64,000 nt of DNA from Argentina anserina (GCF_933775445.1 NC_065876.1:15748001-15812000); one strand, 5' to 3'. Positions 1-12,041 are shown, numbered from the stretch's first letter. Made by a program: numbers and translations. Notes: generated by a model from the letters alone, not told the origin.

Positions 1-126
1 TTGTCCCTTATAGATTCATTATATATACATGCAACTATGATTGACTGGTGGCTTCTACCAAGATTTATAAAGAATTTTTCTGCCGTATCAATGTCTCAGT
101 CTCTGGGAATTGGCATGCATATAACA

Positions 127-128
<2 letters not shown>

Positions 129-169
<41 letters not shown>
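129..169. repeat. (CT)n microsatellite
   Basis: About twenty uninterrupted CT dinucleotides. Such tracts are common in plant promoters and 5' leaders, but no gene start is visible just downstream. Confidence 0.95.
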
Positions 170-173
<4 letters not shown>

Positions 174-1413
174 AATTAGATAGCTAAGTAAATCAGCTAC
201 TATTATATTTATATTCCATGAATTAAATACCAGCCAAATGAAGTCCTTAATAATGATATTGAATCATTGATATTGATATATTTTTTATTTTTGGAAGCAA
301 AGTCTTGTTGTGGATATCTTGAGCATTTAGACAACAAATACTGGATTGCTGCAGAACTAAGCATGAGACTTTTATCTGTTGCTTCGCAGAACATAGGCCT
401 CGATTGAGCCTCCTTTGCGGTAATCTGACAGGAGAACGGAGGAAGATAGCTCAAGAGAAAGTCAGTATTATGGATGAAAGCATTACTAGTCTGAGCTTTC
501 CCATAACTCGACTTGGATTGTACGAGATCAACTACAGAGATACAACTCTTAAATCGTGGATGAAGATTTCGGAGTATCCTCTGGTATTCAATTTGTGGAC
601 ATGATGCATGCTACTTATTTTGATAATAATTGTCTGATGATTTTTGTGCTGCAGTTTTTCTTTTTCTTCTTTGTTATAGTCAAAGATTGATACTCTGATA
701 GTACATACTACATAGTGAGCCACTTTCTACCGATCCATCTCTCTCAAGATTATATTTCATACATCTAGGCTGGGTCTCAATTGTCACAGTTCCCAAATTT
801 TGAATGATAAAAATTCGAATTCGATGTCATGAAAACTCTAATTTCTGACTTTAAAAAATAATAAGTAAATGTAGAAAAATCTTTTTGCTGCGATCCAGTT
901 CTCAATTGATCTATAAGTTGTCTTCTACAATTGCTATGAAGACACTATCTTGTTTTACTCAGCCTATTTATTTCGGTTTTAGCAAAAGATATTTCTGGAC
1001 AAAAACTGGTCAGAAAATCCTGGAACTAAAGTTAAACATTCATAACTTCTTCACGAAAACTTTTTTTTCAATGATTCCAAGTCTGATAGTCTAATAGTTC
1101 CTTTAGAGTATCTACTAAAATTGTTTAGAAGAATGTGAAATCAAAATCCAGACAAATTGGTAAAGTTTTTCAGTGTGAAGGTGTTAAGGTCGAAAGAGTG
1201 AAATTTTGGTTGTAAGCTGATTTTTTTGAAACAAAGACAGTGCTTGTGTTTTAATTTAGATTGCTTCCAAATTATAGTACTTTGAATTGGAAACTCCTTG
1301 TTTATTTATGTAATGTTTGGTTGATTCCATGCAAATCAATTATAGAAATTTGTGAAGATTTCTTGACTCTACTGTGAAAATGGTTTTGGTGAAGATTTAC
1401 AAGGTATGATTAA

Positions 1414-1635
1414 AGTTGTTATTGTGTTTTTTTTATCTTTGAACTGCTTTCTATTCAAGTTTTTATGTCCAAGTGAATTCATGCTCATGATTGAAGTTGA
1501 TGTTGTGTTTTGTTTTTAAATGCTTTGTATCCAGGTCTTTATGTCCAAGTGAATTCATGCCTATCATTGAAGTTGTTGCTGTGTTTTTTATCTTTGAAAT
1601 GCTTTGTATCCAAGTAAATTCATGCATTATCTTGA
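1414..1635. repeat. Imperfect tandem repeat, ~78-bp unit, about 2.8 copies
   Basis: Three successive blocks share the order 'AGTTGTT.TGTGTTTT', 'TGCTTTGTATCCA', 'TATGTCCAAGTGAATTCATG' and then a short spacer ending ATTGA. The third copy is shortened. No coding role is visible. Confidence 0.75.
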
Positions 1636-2029
1636 ATGTTTTTTTTCCAGTGCGAACGCATGGGCCGCCATGTTTACACCAGCTTATGGATGAGATTAAG
1701 GAGCGGGTTGCATATATCCTCACCAAGTGCATGTAGGAGCTTGTGCGTATGTTTTTGGAAGCTTAAAATAGTAGAACTTATTGATTCGATAGCTAAGAAT
1801 CTAGACAAACATTGGTCTTAACTATAGGAATGATTCTTATATATATATATTTAATTATTTATTTATTTCCTATAAATTATCTATCTTATTGTAAGTTTAA
1901 TATTAGGGATGTTTGAGTACATATATAATGCTATGACATTTAGGATATTTTGGTTTGAAGTAGTTATGGATTATTTATGGATCTATTTACATCTATTTTG
2001 GTTTTGTCATGATGATTTACCATATGAAC

Positions 2030-2740
2030 AGTGAAAATAATAGATTCACACAACTAGTTGAAGTGAGTTCAAATTTTAGTTAGTTGTGTGATGAAAGACT
2101 CACACCACTAAGTGAACATGGTTCAAACTTAGATTAGTTGTGCAATGCAAACCATACAACTAAATGAGGTTGGTTCAAAAGGCAATCCATACAACAAAAG
2201 TCAAAACTAGTTTTGATGTATGAGTGCAGTCCTCCCACAACTAAAAAGGGTCTAAAATGAGTTAGTTGTTTGACTCCACACTCCTACAACCAAATGTGTA
2301 ACAAACTGTTAGTTTCATGAGTAAAAAAACATACAACCAATTCAGAAATAAGTTTTGTTGTACAACTGAAAGCTTCCACAACTAAATGAATCAAATAATT
2401 AGTTGTACAAATGGAAGAATCTCAAGTACATTAGAAACAATATTTGTTGTATGACTTCATCAATGACAACTAATAGTAAAAATCACCTAAATAATTAGTT
2501 GTCTGATAAGGAACACACAACAAATATTGTGATTGTATTTGTTGTCTGAAAGTCACTTGCCGAGGAGTTTTGCTGAAAGAGCTGCCGAGCAGCTGTCGAG
2601 CATTCGGCCGAGCGTCACACAACTAAATTTTAACCTCTTGTATGAATATTTCGATTAGACAACACCGCCATACACAACAGTTTTGTTATACATCACACAA
2701 CTGTGAATAACTCTTGTGTGGTGAAGTTATTGTAGTAGTG
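2030..2740 (+). mobile_element. CACTA (En/Spm) transposon, right-end subterminal region
   Basis: The segment ends at 2740 in TTGTAGTAGTG, which on the minus strand reads CACTACTACAA, the signature terminus of CACTA elements. Upstream, over about 600 bp, the octamer ACAACTAA and its complement TTAGTTGT (with close variants) occur about a dozen times in both orientations, for example near 2128, 2155, 2237, 2262, 2378, 2399, 2465, 2497 and 2618. In En/Spm elements such clustered subterminal repeats are the binding sites of the TNPA-type protein. The left terminus was not found, so the full element and its target duplication are undefined. Confidence 0.65.
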
Positions 2741-3385
2741 ATTACAACCGTAACGTTAATGATGGTGGATGTGGATGAATAAGTAAAATAAGACACGGTA
2801 CAACCGTAGCTTATGATCCAAAAACATTGGTCTATCACTGGGACCGATCAATATATATCACAGTTGAAATTGTCAATAACAAATACTGGACCTCAATTGT
2901 ACACTTTCTTGATTGATTCACTAATTTCCCAAACCTCAAATGCTTCTAAATTTTAAGAACAAGTAAACATGAGTGTTATGATTCTTATGACGCCAGGCTC
3001 ACTATCGGAACCAGTGGCAAATACATGGTGAAAACTATATAGGCTGAAGCCGAGACGAAAACTTACAAAGTTATATTTAAAATATATGACATAATTTTCA
3101 CAAGTTGTTCTCTATTTGAGTTGGCTAAGTAATAAGCATAAAAGCTGATGTGTCTGGTTTCGAGTACTGGCATTGCCCTTGCTCAGTTTTTTTTCCTTCC
3201 CCTTTTACATTTTCTTCCCAGTTTTCTATTACAAAAGAAAATTATTTTCTTTCTCAAATAGTTCTTTTATCATTTTCCTAAACAAAATTGGGTCATTACT
3301 TAAGTATGAACACTATATGCTCCTTGATCAAGTTTTATACATGAAAAACCATATAACAACTTTTAGATACACTCCAATAATTTCT
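2741..3385. other. Intergenic, nothing recognised
   Basis: AT-rich sequence between two transposons. A short open frame at 3173-3388 is low-complexity (Phe-rich, from T-rich DNA) and is not supported as a gene. Confidence 0.6.
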
Positions 3386-4048
3386 TGATACACACCTCTT
3401 ACTCAATGCACCACATATTAAATTTTTAATTATACTATTTTACTAAATACACAACCCATAATACCTAAAATATCCTTTATGACAAAAACCATGAAATATC
3501 TTTTTATTTAACTACACATACTAAATTATTCGATATGATTAGTATATAATTATGCTTATTGACATTTATAGATGTCCATATTTGATTACATATCTTGTTC
3601 TTTAGAAATCCTTATTGCTCTTCAAATCTTAAAACATGAAAATAATAAACAAGATGAAGAAGACATAGCTCAAATTGTCTCTAAAGATGAAGCAAACACG
3701 GGGTGTATGCATCAAAAAATAATTTCAAATCTAGTAGAATGAGAAATTTAATTTCTTCATATAAAGTACCAAATTTGGCGTTCTAAACTTGGAAATTATG
3801 ATTTTCTTTATGGATACAAATAAATGAATTGTTTATCAAAAAATTTCATTTAAATTTCCATAGAAATAGAAGTAACGCATATAGAAACTTTGTAAAATCT
3901 TTAGTTTCATACTTTATTAGTTTCCATCTTTAATATTCAAATTTCCTCTTACACATGATCATTCTAGTCATTTGTCGTAATTATAAAATCTAATTTGAAT
4001 TGTAAAATAATATGGATGTGTATTAAGTGATTACGGGTGTGTATTTAA
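3386..4048. mobile_element. MITE, ~663 bp, probable hAT-like
   Basis: The ends are inverted: the left reads TGATACACACC and the right, on the minus strand, TTAAATACACACCC, with looser similarity for about 30 bp inward. Identical 7-bp sequences AATTTCT flank it at 3379-3385 and 4049-4055, as expected of a target duplication. The interior is very AT-rich with no open frame. The superfamily assignment is tentative. Confidence 0.55.
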
Positions 4049-4517
4049 AATTTCTCAAACCATATTGACAAGAATTTTTTTTCATACCGACACACTTAAT
4101 TGGCCTAGACGACATCTACATCCTGGATCCGCCATTGGTCAGAACAAATCGTAGAAGCAACGAACCGGCCGGAACACTTGCCGAAGATCAGTGAATACTT
4201 GTGTCGAGTGGTTCACTATATTTCAGGTCTCCAAATGCCCTCAAACATTATGAATAGTTAACCTTGGATGTTACAAATTTGTCAGTAACACTCTAAGAAG
4301 CGTCGTGAAAGTAAGTGAACCGATCCTCAAAAATCACAATGACTCTGCTGGCTGGAATACGGGAAAATTTAGTTTTTTTTTTTTCAACCTCACGTGAGGG
4401 CGGGTATACAATGAACTCTGTAGAGGAGAATGAATGTTGTCGTAGAAAATCCGCCGGAAAAAATTAACGAAATCTACGTGGAACCACAATTAATATTAAA
4501 CAAAACTAGGAACGAAT
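4049..4517. other. Intergenic region upstream of the NUG2 pseudogene
   Basis: No gene recognised. Homology to NUG2 begins only near 4518, although the open frame extends back to an ATG at 4430; the 29 residues before KYSLDANR do not look like the family's N-terminus, so the normal start has probably been lost. Confidence 0.5.
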
Positions 4518-7500
4518 TCATATATAATCCTAAGTACTCACTGGACGCGAACCGAACAGATGGGAAGAAGAAAGAGCAGCGTGGTGCGGCCACCGTGCGC
4601 CGCCTAAAGATGTACAAGGTGAAGCCCAAGCGTGACCGCAAAGGAAAGCTGTTGAGCAACGAATTACAGTCAAAGGAGTTGCCTGACACTGGAATCCAAC
4701 CCGATCGCCGCTGGTTCGGAAATACTAGGTTCTTTCCCAAAGTGAGCTCGGCGCCTTCCGTGATGCTCTCGAGAGTCACATGTCTAAAAGATACAACGTT
4801 ATTCTCAAGCCCAAGAGATTGCCCTGGTCTATTGTTGATGTCAATAAATTGCACTGGTATACTGATGATGTCAATGGTATGCAATGGTTATCTGTTAATT
4901 TTTTAGTCTCGGAATTCACAATTACTAAGTTCGATCAGTTGACATTTCTGAAGCCAACCAGAGTTATGATCAAGAGAGTGCCGTTTTCGGATGCATTTCT
5001 AGCATCTTGCCTTATCCACCCTCTTTCTTAAAGTTGCTGTATGGAGAACTCGCATTTGCCCGCTTGCTCCAGTTATCCCTCTCATATTATCTCTCAGCTG
5101 ATATATATTCTCCACCACCTCACTGTGTTTTACTTTTAAGTTCTTGCTCACCTTCCTTATTACAGGTTTTGGATGCAAGGGATCCACAAGGTACAAGATG
5201 TCACCACTTAGAGAAGCATTTGAAAGAGCATTGCAAAGATAAACACATGATTCTCTTGTTAAACAAGGTTGGTTCTGCTTCTCATCTTTGGTATCCCGGA
5301 TGATTATGAGCTTACCCTTGCAGTGTAATAATATCACTACTTGTTTTCTCTAGTGTGATGTGGTCCCTGCTTGGGCAACGAAAGGCTGGCTAAAGGTATT
5401 GTCAGCGGAGTTTCCAACTCTTGCATTTCATGCTAGCATCAACAAGTCATTTGGCAAGGTACATTTCCTGTGATTTATCCCTTTATGTTTCATGGTAGTG
5501 CTTCTAAATTAAGAGTGTCAAGCTGTAACACAGCTAATGATATACGCTTTCTCCAATAATTATATAAAAATATACTTTCCGCCCATCTATTTGATCTCCC
5601 AATGATGGCATATGAACTCTTTAACGGAACCAAGGAAAAACTTTTTGATGCTATATCAACAGCCACTTCACAACTGGGTTAATTTTTTGTTCATTTTGTC
5701 CCCTTGCTATCTTGTGTAAGTGTTGTTTCAGTAAATGTATTGATTGCGCCTTTGTTGCGTTTAGGGTTCTCTTCTATCAGTGTTGAGGCAATTTCCCGAT
5801 TTAAAAGAGATAAGCAAGCAATTTCTGTGGGATTTGTTGGGTACCCCAATGTTGGAAAGTCATCTGTCATCAACACACTGCGATAAAAAAATGTAATGTT
5901 CCTTCCCTGTGCTTTTGTGAATGTTAATAAGCTTAAAGCAAAAATAAATTATGAGTTTTACCCTTGCACAATCTCAAATTGGATGGTTTGTGTATTGATA
6001 GCAATAGGGCTGTGGTTTGTCTTTAGATGATGATTGCTACTAGTGTACTGCTGGATCTAGCTGACATTATGTGTGTTCCTTTTCAGGTTTGCAAGGTTGC
6101 TCCTATTTCAGGGGAAACTAAAGTTTGGCAATATATAACACTCACAAAGAGGATCTTCTTGATTGATTGTCCTGGAGTTGTCTACCAAACCAACGACTGT
6201 GAAACAGATATAGTACTTAAGGGCGTGGTATGTCTTTGTGCTGCTCTTTGATTTTGGAAATATTGATATTCACATAATCAAGCTAAAGATATGACGAGCT
6301 ATCTAGTGGAAAAATGACTGTTAGGGTCAGAATGTCTCAGCTGAATTTATTATCTAAATAGGATTCCCTAATGTAGGTGGTTTGTAGGAAAGTTTCTTGA
6401 CATCGGGTTGGGGAAAATTGAAGAGGTTGAAGTAGTGCATGTTCAGTTTCTTCTCACTGTCACACATCTCTCTATTTCCTTATAGTAGTGTTCTTGTTCT
6501 CTGAAGTACTGTTAATCTTTTCTGTTGTGTCTATCCATAAGATGGCTCAACTGTGTCTTTGTCCAAAGTCCAATATCAATCAATTGCAACATTACAATAG
6601 ATTTGTATGGATAATGTCTACTGCGTTTAATCATCATGATTGTGGGTTATGTCAGCACTGGCTTTGGAGTTGAAACCTAATTCTGATGTCTTTTCCAGGT
6701 ACGTGTCACAAACTTGCAGGATGCTTCAGAACACATAGGAGAAGTTCTGAAACGAGTTAAGAGGTAGCTTTTGCAAAGAGCGTATAAGATAAAGGACTGG
6801 TCTGAAGCTTTTTGTGTAGTTGAGTTTGATGTTTGTATTCTAGTATTACTGTATTAGATATGATTCGTAGTATTCTAAAATCTTTTTGAACATTTGTTAG
6901 CATGTGGTTTGTTCACTCTCTGCAGTTGAATCAATGTTCAAAGTAAAAAAGAATGTAATTTGAATGACTTTTCCTGAAGATCTAAAATAATTCCTTAAAA
7001 TGAATTGAATCAATGTTCAAAGTAAAAGCATTAATTGTAAATTCACTGTACCTGATAATCAGATATTGTGGCAGTTTTTTTTCCTTAAAACCATACAGAG
7101 CCTCCCCCCCCCCCCCCTCTTATTTACTTTTGACGGCGATTCCGCAAATTATATGCAAAGCTGTAAGTACTAATCCCAATGTGATATTATTGTTCAGGGA
7201 GGATGATAATGACTTTTTAGTTCAGCTATGCAAATTATCTGGGAGGCTTTTGAAGGTAACTAGCTGATCTCTTGCTAGTTGAATAGTTACAGGTTTTAGT
7301 TTAATTGCAGACTTTCCAACTTGAAATTGGTCAAATACCTGCATGTTCCCTTGTATTGTTATATTTTTCCCCAATAGTGGTTAGGTTTCTTACTAACCCT
7401 AATATTATATTAAAATGTGTGTATATATGATGCAATTGCAAATCATTCATCATTTTCCTTCCTAAAAAATGTTGTATGTACACCTTATAGGGTGGCGAAC

Positions 7501-7766
7501 CTGATCTCATGACGGCGGCAAAGATGATCCTCCATGATCGGCAGAGGGGTAAGATACCATTTTTTGTGCCGCCCCCACAGGAAGATCCGCCATTAGATCC
7601 TGCTGTCACTGAACTAGAATACAATACTCTCATATGTAATAACCAAGCGTCAGCAGTTAAAGCCGTTGCAAATGTTATTTCATCCCAGCTGCAAATGAGA
7701 GTCCCAGTTCAAAGGGATCTATATAATGAGAATGAGTTAAAGGCATCTAAACCACGGCAAAGATGA
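4518..7766 (+). pseudogene. Nucleolar GTP-binding protein 2 (NUG2/Nog2-like), disrupted
   Basis: NUG2 is a circularly permuted GTPase needed for 60S pre-ribosome maturation in the nucleolus. Family-like blocks follow in order with intron-sized gaps: an N-terminal block with RRLKMYKVKPKRDRKGK and IQPDRRWFGNTR (to about 4720); VLDARDPQGTRCHHLEKHL (5167-5269); [14 protein letters not shown] (5354-5458); P-loop [15 protein letters not shown] (5763-5892); [22 protein letters not shown] with the G3 motif (6087-6228); VRVTNLQDASEHIGEVLKRV (from 6699); a block at 7198-7255; and [16 protein letters not shown] through [13 protein letters not shown] (7491-7766). Exon borders still look like GT-AG introns, so this was a gene copy, not a processed retrocopy. 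Damage: a frameshift near 4735; loss of the segment between about residues 100 and 200; a TAA stop at 5884-5886 in place of the Thr after NTLR; and a TAG stop at 6765-6767. It is unlikely to make a functional GTPase. Confidence 0.9.
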
Positions 7767-9402
7767 TGTTGAGGCTGAGACATCTGAGAAGTGTCAGCAG
7801 AGTCTTAGTGTGTTATCAAATTTGGTGAGTTATCAAATTTTCTTTTGCAGTGTTAGATCTGCTTTCAATATAACTTTATGTGTTCTAGCTAAAGTTGATT
7901 TTATGGCTTTTGGATCTGTTTTAGAGTGTACATCTCTGAGTCGATGTTATTTATGGTCCAATATGAAACTTTCTATTATGCAAATGATGAGACATCTGAG
8001 TCGATTTCCTGGTGGAGATGAAAGTCGATTTCCTAGTGGACTAAACTTTCTATTATGCCCCGATCGCGAATTAATCTTAGTCTAAATAGTTATTCTATGT
8101 AGGCCATAATGTTATGAATCCCTGGATGTTTAGGTTCTAATCTGATTGTGAAAATGCTGTCTTGTCTGTAAACTGTAATAACTCCAATGAACGTTAATGA
8201 AGGGTGAATGACTGATAGTCTGCATGGTGTTTTGCTGCATTTTCTGTTGTATCACGGTTTACTTGATGGAATGTTGTCCTGAACGCTTAATTAAATACTA
8301 GCCTTCATGCACATAGCCACAGTTCTAATTGGTTAAGTTTTCGATTTTTTCGAAACAGGTTAGTCCTACGTTAATTGTCGCCATGAGTTTAAAGTTATAT
8401 TTTACCAAGTTACCTTAAGATAAAAATACAACTGTTAAAATCACCTTGATAAAACAAATTTCGTACTTTGGATGAAACTGTAAAACAGTACAGGTAAATA
8501 GAGAAATGGTAACTCTATGCCGGGAAAAGAGTAATTTCAAATGGTAAAATGGTAACGCTGTAACTGTAACTCTGTAAGAACCCCATTTTTCATCCATCTA
8601 TTTCTGATTTCGTTTCCGGTCACCAAACTAACTCTGGTCGATACAAAAACAATATGCAGAACAATTCCGAGCATCCCAAGAATCCAAAAATCACCAATTC
8701 AATACAACAGAAGCAGATTCCACTCATAGAGTGAGGAACAGAAACTTGAGGACTTGAATGAGCCTTTTGGTTATAGTGCATGGTTGAAATAGCGTGACTT
8801 TTCCCGGTCCCTTGCTATTCCACTCATAGCTCAGAAATTTCAACCAAGAAAGATCATCAAAATACAATGGTTGCATTACAGAATACAGACTTGAACAAAA
8901 GATTATGGATACTTGATGGCTGAGCAAAATAGGTGAATTTGTTTTCTCCAACTAAAACATCAAACATGCAAATTTTACCTACCAAATGCACATTCTGTAA
9001 ATTCAACAATTACATTGTCATTGCACTAAGCTTTGAGGAGGACATATGATGAAAATTCTGAAATAAGAAGACCATGTTTTCCTAATCAACAAATAAGACA
9101 TGGCTATTGGGGCTATAAGGCTATTAAATCAATCTACGTTTACAAAAGGTATTTCATCTTTTCACTATGGACTATCGAATCGATCTAAGTTACAAAACAA
9201 ATCAATACAATATTTTGTCTATCAGGGTTTTCCAATTGTCATACTCAATACTCATCTCAACCCAAATGTCACACAAGGAGATTCTGTGAGACAAAACTAT
9301 CTTCAAGTCACCCAACGGAAAGTTGTGACCGGAGACATAAAGATCAAGAATGAGTGCAGATCTGGGGAATATGAAATCCCGAAGCAACAGAAGAGGACAA
9401 TA
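7767..9402. other. Intergenic between the NUG2 pseudogene and the GONST3-like gene
   Basis: No gene recognised. The first ~50 bp may be decayed NUG2 C-terminal sequence. The part near 9402 is the likely 3' untranslated region of the minus-strand transporter. Short open frames at 7810-8085 and 9100-9411 show no family resemblance. Confidence 0.55.
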
Positions 9403-10524
9403 TCACCTTGAAGGAGACGTCTCATTTCCTCGTTCATCTCCTGTGGCCCATGTGTCTTTGTTGTTTCTTTCTGAGCTGCTGTTCATTTCAATTAACTTTT
9501 GTTGTTCTTCCTCAGTCTGCTGTGCCTTTACTTCATTCACAACTTTGGGCTTGCTTGTAGATTGCTGATACATAACACCACCTAGCATACATATCAATAA
9601 CCCCACTGTACCAATAAATGTTGAATGTTTGTCCCAAATCACCAGATTAATAACAACTGTTAATAGCTTATTCACGATACCAAGAACAGTAAATCCCGTT
9701 GCAGAAATGGCTCTCCGGCATGAAAACCCAAAGAAAGAGATGGATAAACCAAATAAACACGATAATCCCACTGGCAGTATCACTGCGAATGAGTACCAAT
9801 CTGATTCATCTGAGATCTCATGCTTTATCTTCTTCAGTTCACCCATTACAAGTAACTCCAATGGGAACAGCAGAAGAGCTTCAAGATTGTTGTACAATAC
9901 AAGACCCCATGTATTTAAGCCGATGGTCATTACCACATGCTTTATGTATACAAAATCAATGGACATGCTTATTAAATAAGCTATAGCCCAACTGTAAGCC
10001 GTGACAGTGAACTGGTAATCTGTTAGCACATAAATCACACTTCCCCCAAAAATAGTCCCAAGCGATATCCATGTCCTCATTGACGGCCGTGGTTGGTGCA
10101 AGAAGAGAGTCTCTCCAATTGCAACAAAGATGGGAACGACTGATCGAAACACAATGAAAGTGTCAACATTGGCATGAAGAAGGAGTTCACTGTTGGTGAA
10201 GAGAGAAAGGTAGAAAATAATTGCAGCTGGTAGGAATCGCCACATAGTAAGGAGGTCAAGCGAGTCATACTCTATGAACTTAAACCAGCCACAGAGGAGC
10301 ACCCCAACAGCACTTGTAAAATACTGTAGAGCAGTCAGTGCCCCAGGATAAGGAAATTTCACCACAGCCCATTTGTTGATGATTGAAAGCAATGAGGCAG
10401 ATAAGCAGTAACCAGCGGCTATTCCATAGACTGAGATGTGCTGCAGTACAATACTATACCAGTTTGGTTGGATGATAAGAGAAGGACCACTAGATCCATC
10501 CTGGTTTTCACCGATTTCAGGATT
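9403..10524 (-). CDS. GONST3: Golgi GDP-sugar transporter, GONST3/GGLT1 type
   Basis: The 373 codons from 10524 down to the stop encode a nucleotide-sugar transporter of the triose-phosphate translocator/NST superfamily with about ten hydrophobic segments. It matches what I know of Arabidopsis GONST3 (GDP-L-galactose transporter, GGLT1) almost end to end, including CLSASLLSIINKWAV, FTNSELLLHANVDTFIVFR and IDFVYIKHVVMTIGLNTWG. The GDP-binding GxVNK motif is present as GIVNK (about residue 282), followed by LTVVINLVIWDKHS. A charged, Gln/Glu-rich cytosolic tail follows. Oddity: there is no in-frame ATG. The frame upstream reads LDYNDVQNPE after a stop, where homologues have Met-Ser-Asn-Asp-Val, so the original start codon seems to have been lost, and the bases just before AATCCTGAA (TGTGCAG) form a good splice acceptor. 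It lies 188 bp downstream of a LUC7-like exon in the same phase. Confidence 0.85.
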   Translation of the reverse strand, partial: NPEIGENQDGSSGPSLIIQPNWYSIVLQHISVYGIAAGYCLSASLLSIINKWAVVKFPYPGALTALQYFTSAVGVLLCGWFKFIEYDSLDLLTMWRFLPAAIIFYLSLFTNSELLLHANVDTFIVFRSVVPIFVAIGETLFLHQPRPSMRTWISLGTIFGGSVIYVLTDYQFTVTAYSWAIAYLISMSIDFVYIKHVVMTIGLNTWGLVLYNNLEALLLFPLELLVMGELKKIKHEISDESDWYSFAVILPVGLSCLFGLSISFFGFSCRRAISATGFTVLGIVNKLLTVVINLVIWDKHSTFIGTVGLLICMLGGVMYQQSTSKPKVVNEVKAQQTEEEQQKLIEMNSSSERNNKDTWATGDERGNETSPSR

Positions 10525-10712
10525 CTGCACATCATTATAATCTAATCATCTACCATAGAATAAATTCATTGCAAGTCAAACAAAAACATACTATGACATA
10601 TTATGAAAATAAAATACAACTATAAACTGTCATAATGCAAATTTGCAGGAAAACTTGTTGGCAGATTTTGAGACAAATGCTTAACAAAAAGGTATGGCGA
10701 GTATAGCAGCAC

Positions 10713-12041
10713 CTTTCTCTTGGGTGTTTCAGCTTCATCCACATTCTCAATCTCACCAAGGGCATCCGCTTTCTTGAGCAAGTTTTTTAGCTTTTCCTCC
10801 AGGACCAATAATTGTTCAGACTTGTTGGTTGGCAATGGAGTCAGTGGGGGTTCCATGTCCATAGAACGTCGTTCTCGTTCACGCCTTACTTTTTGATCTA
10901 AATCCATCACCTGCAATGCAAGTAGAATATGACAAAGAACTATAGGTGCAAAAGAAGAGATCCCAAAAACAATGACAAGACAAAGAACCTACCAGCATCT
11001 CACAAAACTGAGCAAGTTCAGTTTCAAACTTGCGCACGTATTGTTCATGTCGTGGGGACTTCTGAAAACTATATCATTGAAAGAAAAATGAGAAAATATA
11101 ATCACACCTCAGTAGGGAACAAGAATAGAAGAACAAAGAAGTAGGTGACTGATTATGATACAAATAGTATTAGCTTGATGTATCAATCAGCAGAAGCATA
11201 CTACTTTGTCATTATCATAAATTCATAACTCTTTTGCGGATCAAAATATACTACATTACATTCCCTGCAAATACTTCTAGCCATCTTGCTCAATGGGTTC
11301 GAAACACAACTTTTATATTACACAACATTCCATGTAAATATTCTAGTCAACTCGCTCACTGAGTTTGGGAGCAAACATATTCTTCCTCATTAGTATTAAC
11401 AGACATAATAAAGATGCTTATATCACTTGGATGACAATAGAGAAACAGAAACTACCTCGAACTGTATACTAAACTCTTTAGTTTACAAATGCAACTACTA
11501 AAACTAAAACGCAAAAACAATAAACAGCTCACCATTCGCATTGATACAACTAAACCTCGAAATACATTTAAACCAAAAAAAAAAGGGAAAACCAAATCCA
11601 AACAGAAATGAAATCTTAGTTACTCACCTTTCTTTCAGCTTCGGGTCGTGTTTCCTGTAACATGGTCCTGAAACAAAAACAAACAGCTCACTTTCAGACT
11701 GTCGAAAACTTGCACATTACAAACGCATTTAAAAACTTGAAAATCATGATCTGGGACATTGTTTGCTAAGCAACCAAATGCAGTGGTGGGCAAATGTGGG
11801 AACCAATAGCAACAAACCTAGATCGTTTCGAGTACCGGCGAAGAGATCATGAGGACAAAACCGAACCAAATAGTACCTACAAATCTCCTTCGCATCCCAC
11901 TCAATCTCTCTTTGGCCCTTTCCCACTTCCTCTAAATTCACCAATAACAACAGTAACATCAAAATCAAATTCACATTGAATGCAAGAATTAACAGAAATG
12001 TAAATCCATTAGGGTTTATGGGGGGATGTACCTGTTGCCAT
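10713..12041 (-). CDS. LUC7-like U1 snRNP splicing factor, C-terminally truncated
   Basis: LUC7 proteins are U1 snRNP components that help choose 5' splice sites. Five exons can be traced: 12041-12032 (starting ATGGCAACAG), 11931-11818, 11667-11628, 11068-10993 and 10910-10713. All have GT donors and AG acceptors, and their phases agree (438 nt, 146 codons). Exon 2-3 carries the first CCCH zinc-finger pattern in EICRYYLVRFCPHDLF and DLGPCYRKHDPKLK. Exon 4 reads SFQKSPRHEQYVRKFETELA and exon 5 VMDLDQKVRRERERR plus the LLVLEEKLKNLLKKADALG coiled coil. The second, C-terminal zinc finger and RS tail are absent. Homologues start about 12 residues further upstream; here the sequence before the ATG still reads LLVEL but has no in-frame ATG nearby. 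The last exon ends at AAG|GTGCTG, and the next acceptor in phase is that of the GONST3-like frame. Confidence 0.7.

Larger units (their letters stand above)
1..2029. other. No recognised gene; unassigned sequence
   Basis: This stretch holds no gene I can name. A short coding-like segment lies at 404-604 (+); it reads through 66 codons and ends with residues such as LGLYEINYRDTTLKSWMK, but I could not match it to a family. A second one at about 1650-1736 (+) follows a pyrimidine tract ending in CAG and could be an exon remnant. The rest is AT-rich and carries the CT microsatellite and the ~78-bp tandem repeat listed separately. Confidence 0.5.

Noticed and set aside
10528..10530. GTG as start of the transporter frame
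   Set aside because: Non-ATG start is unlikely in a plant gene; the GTG lies inside the apparent splice acceptor TGTGCAG.
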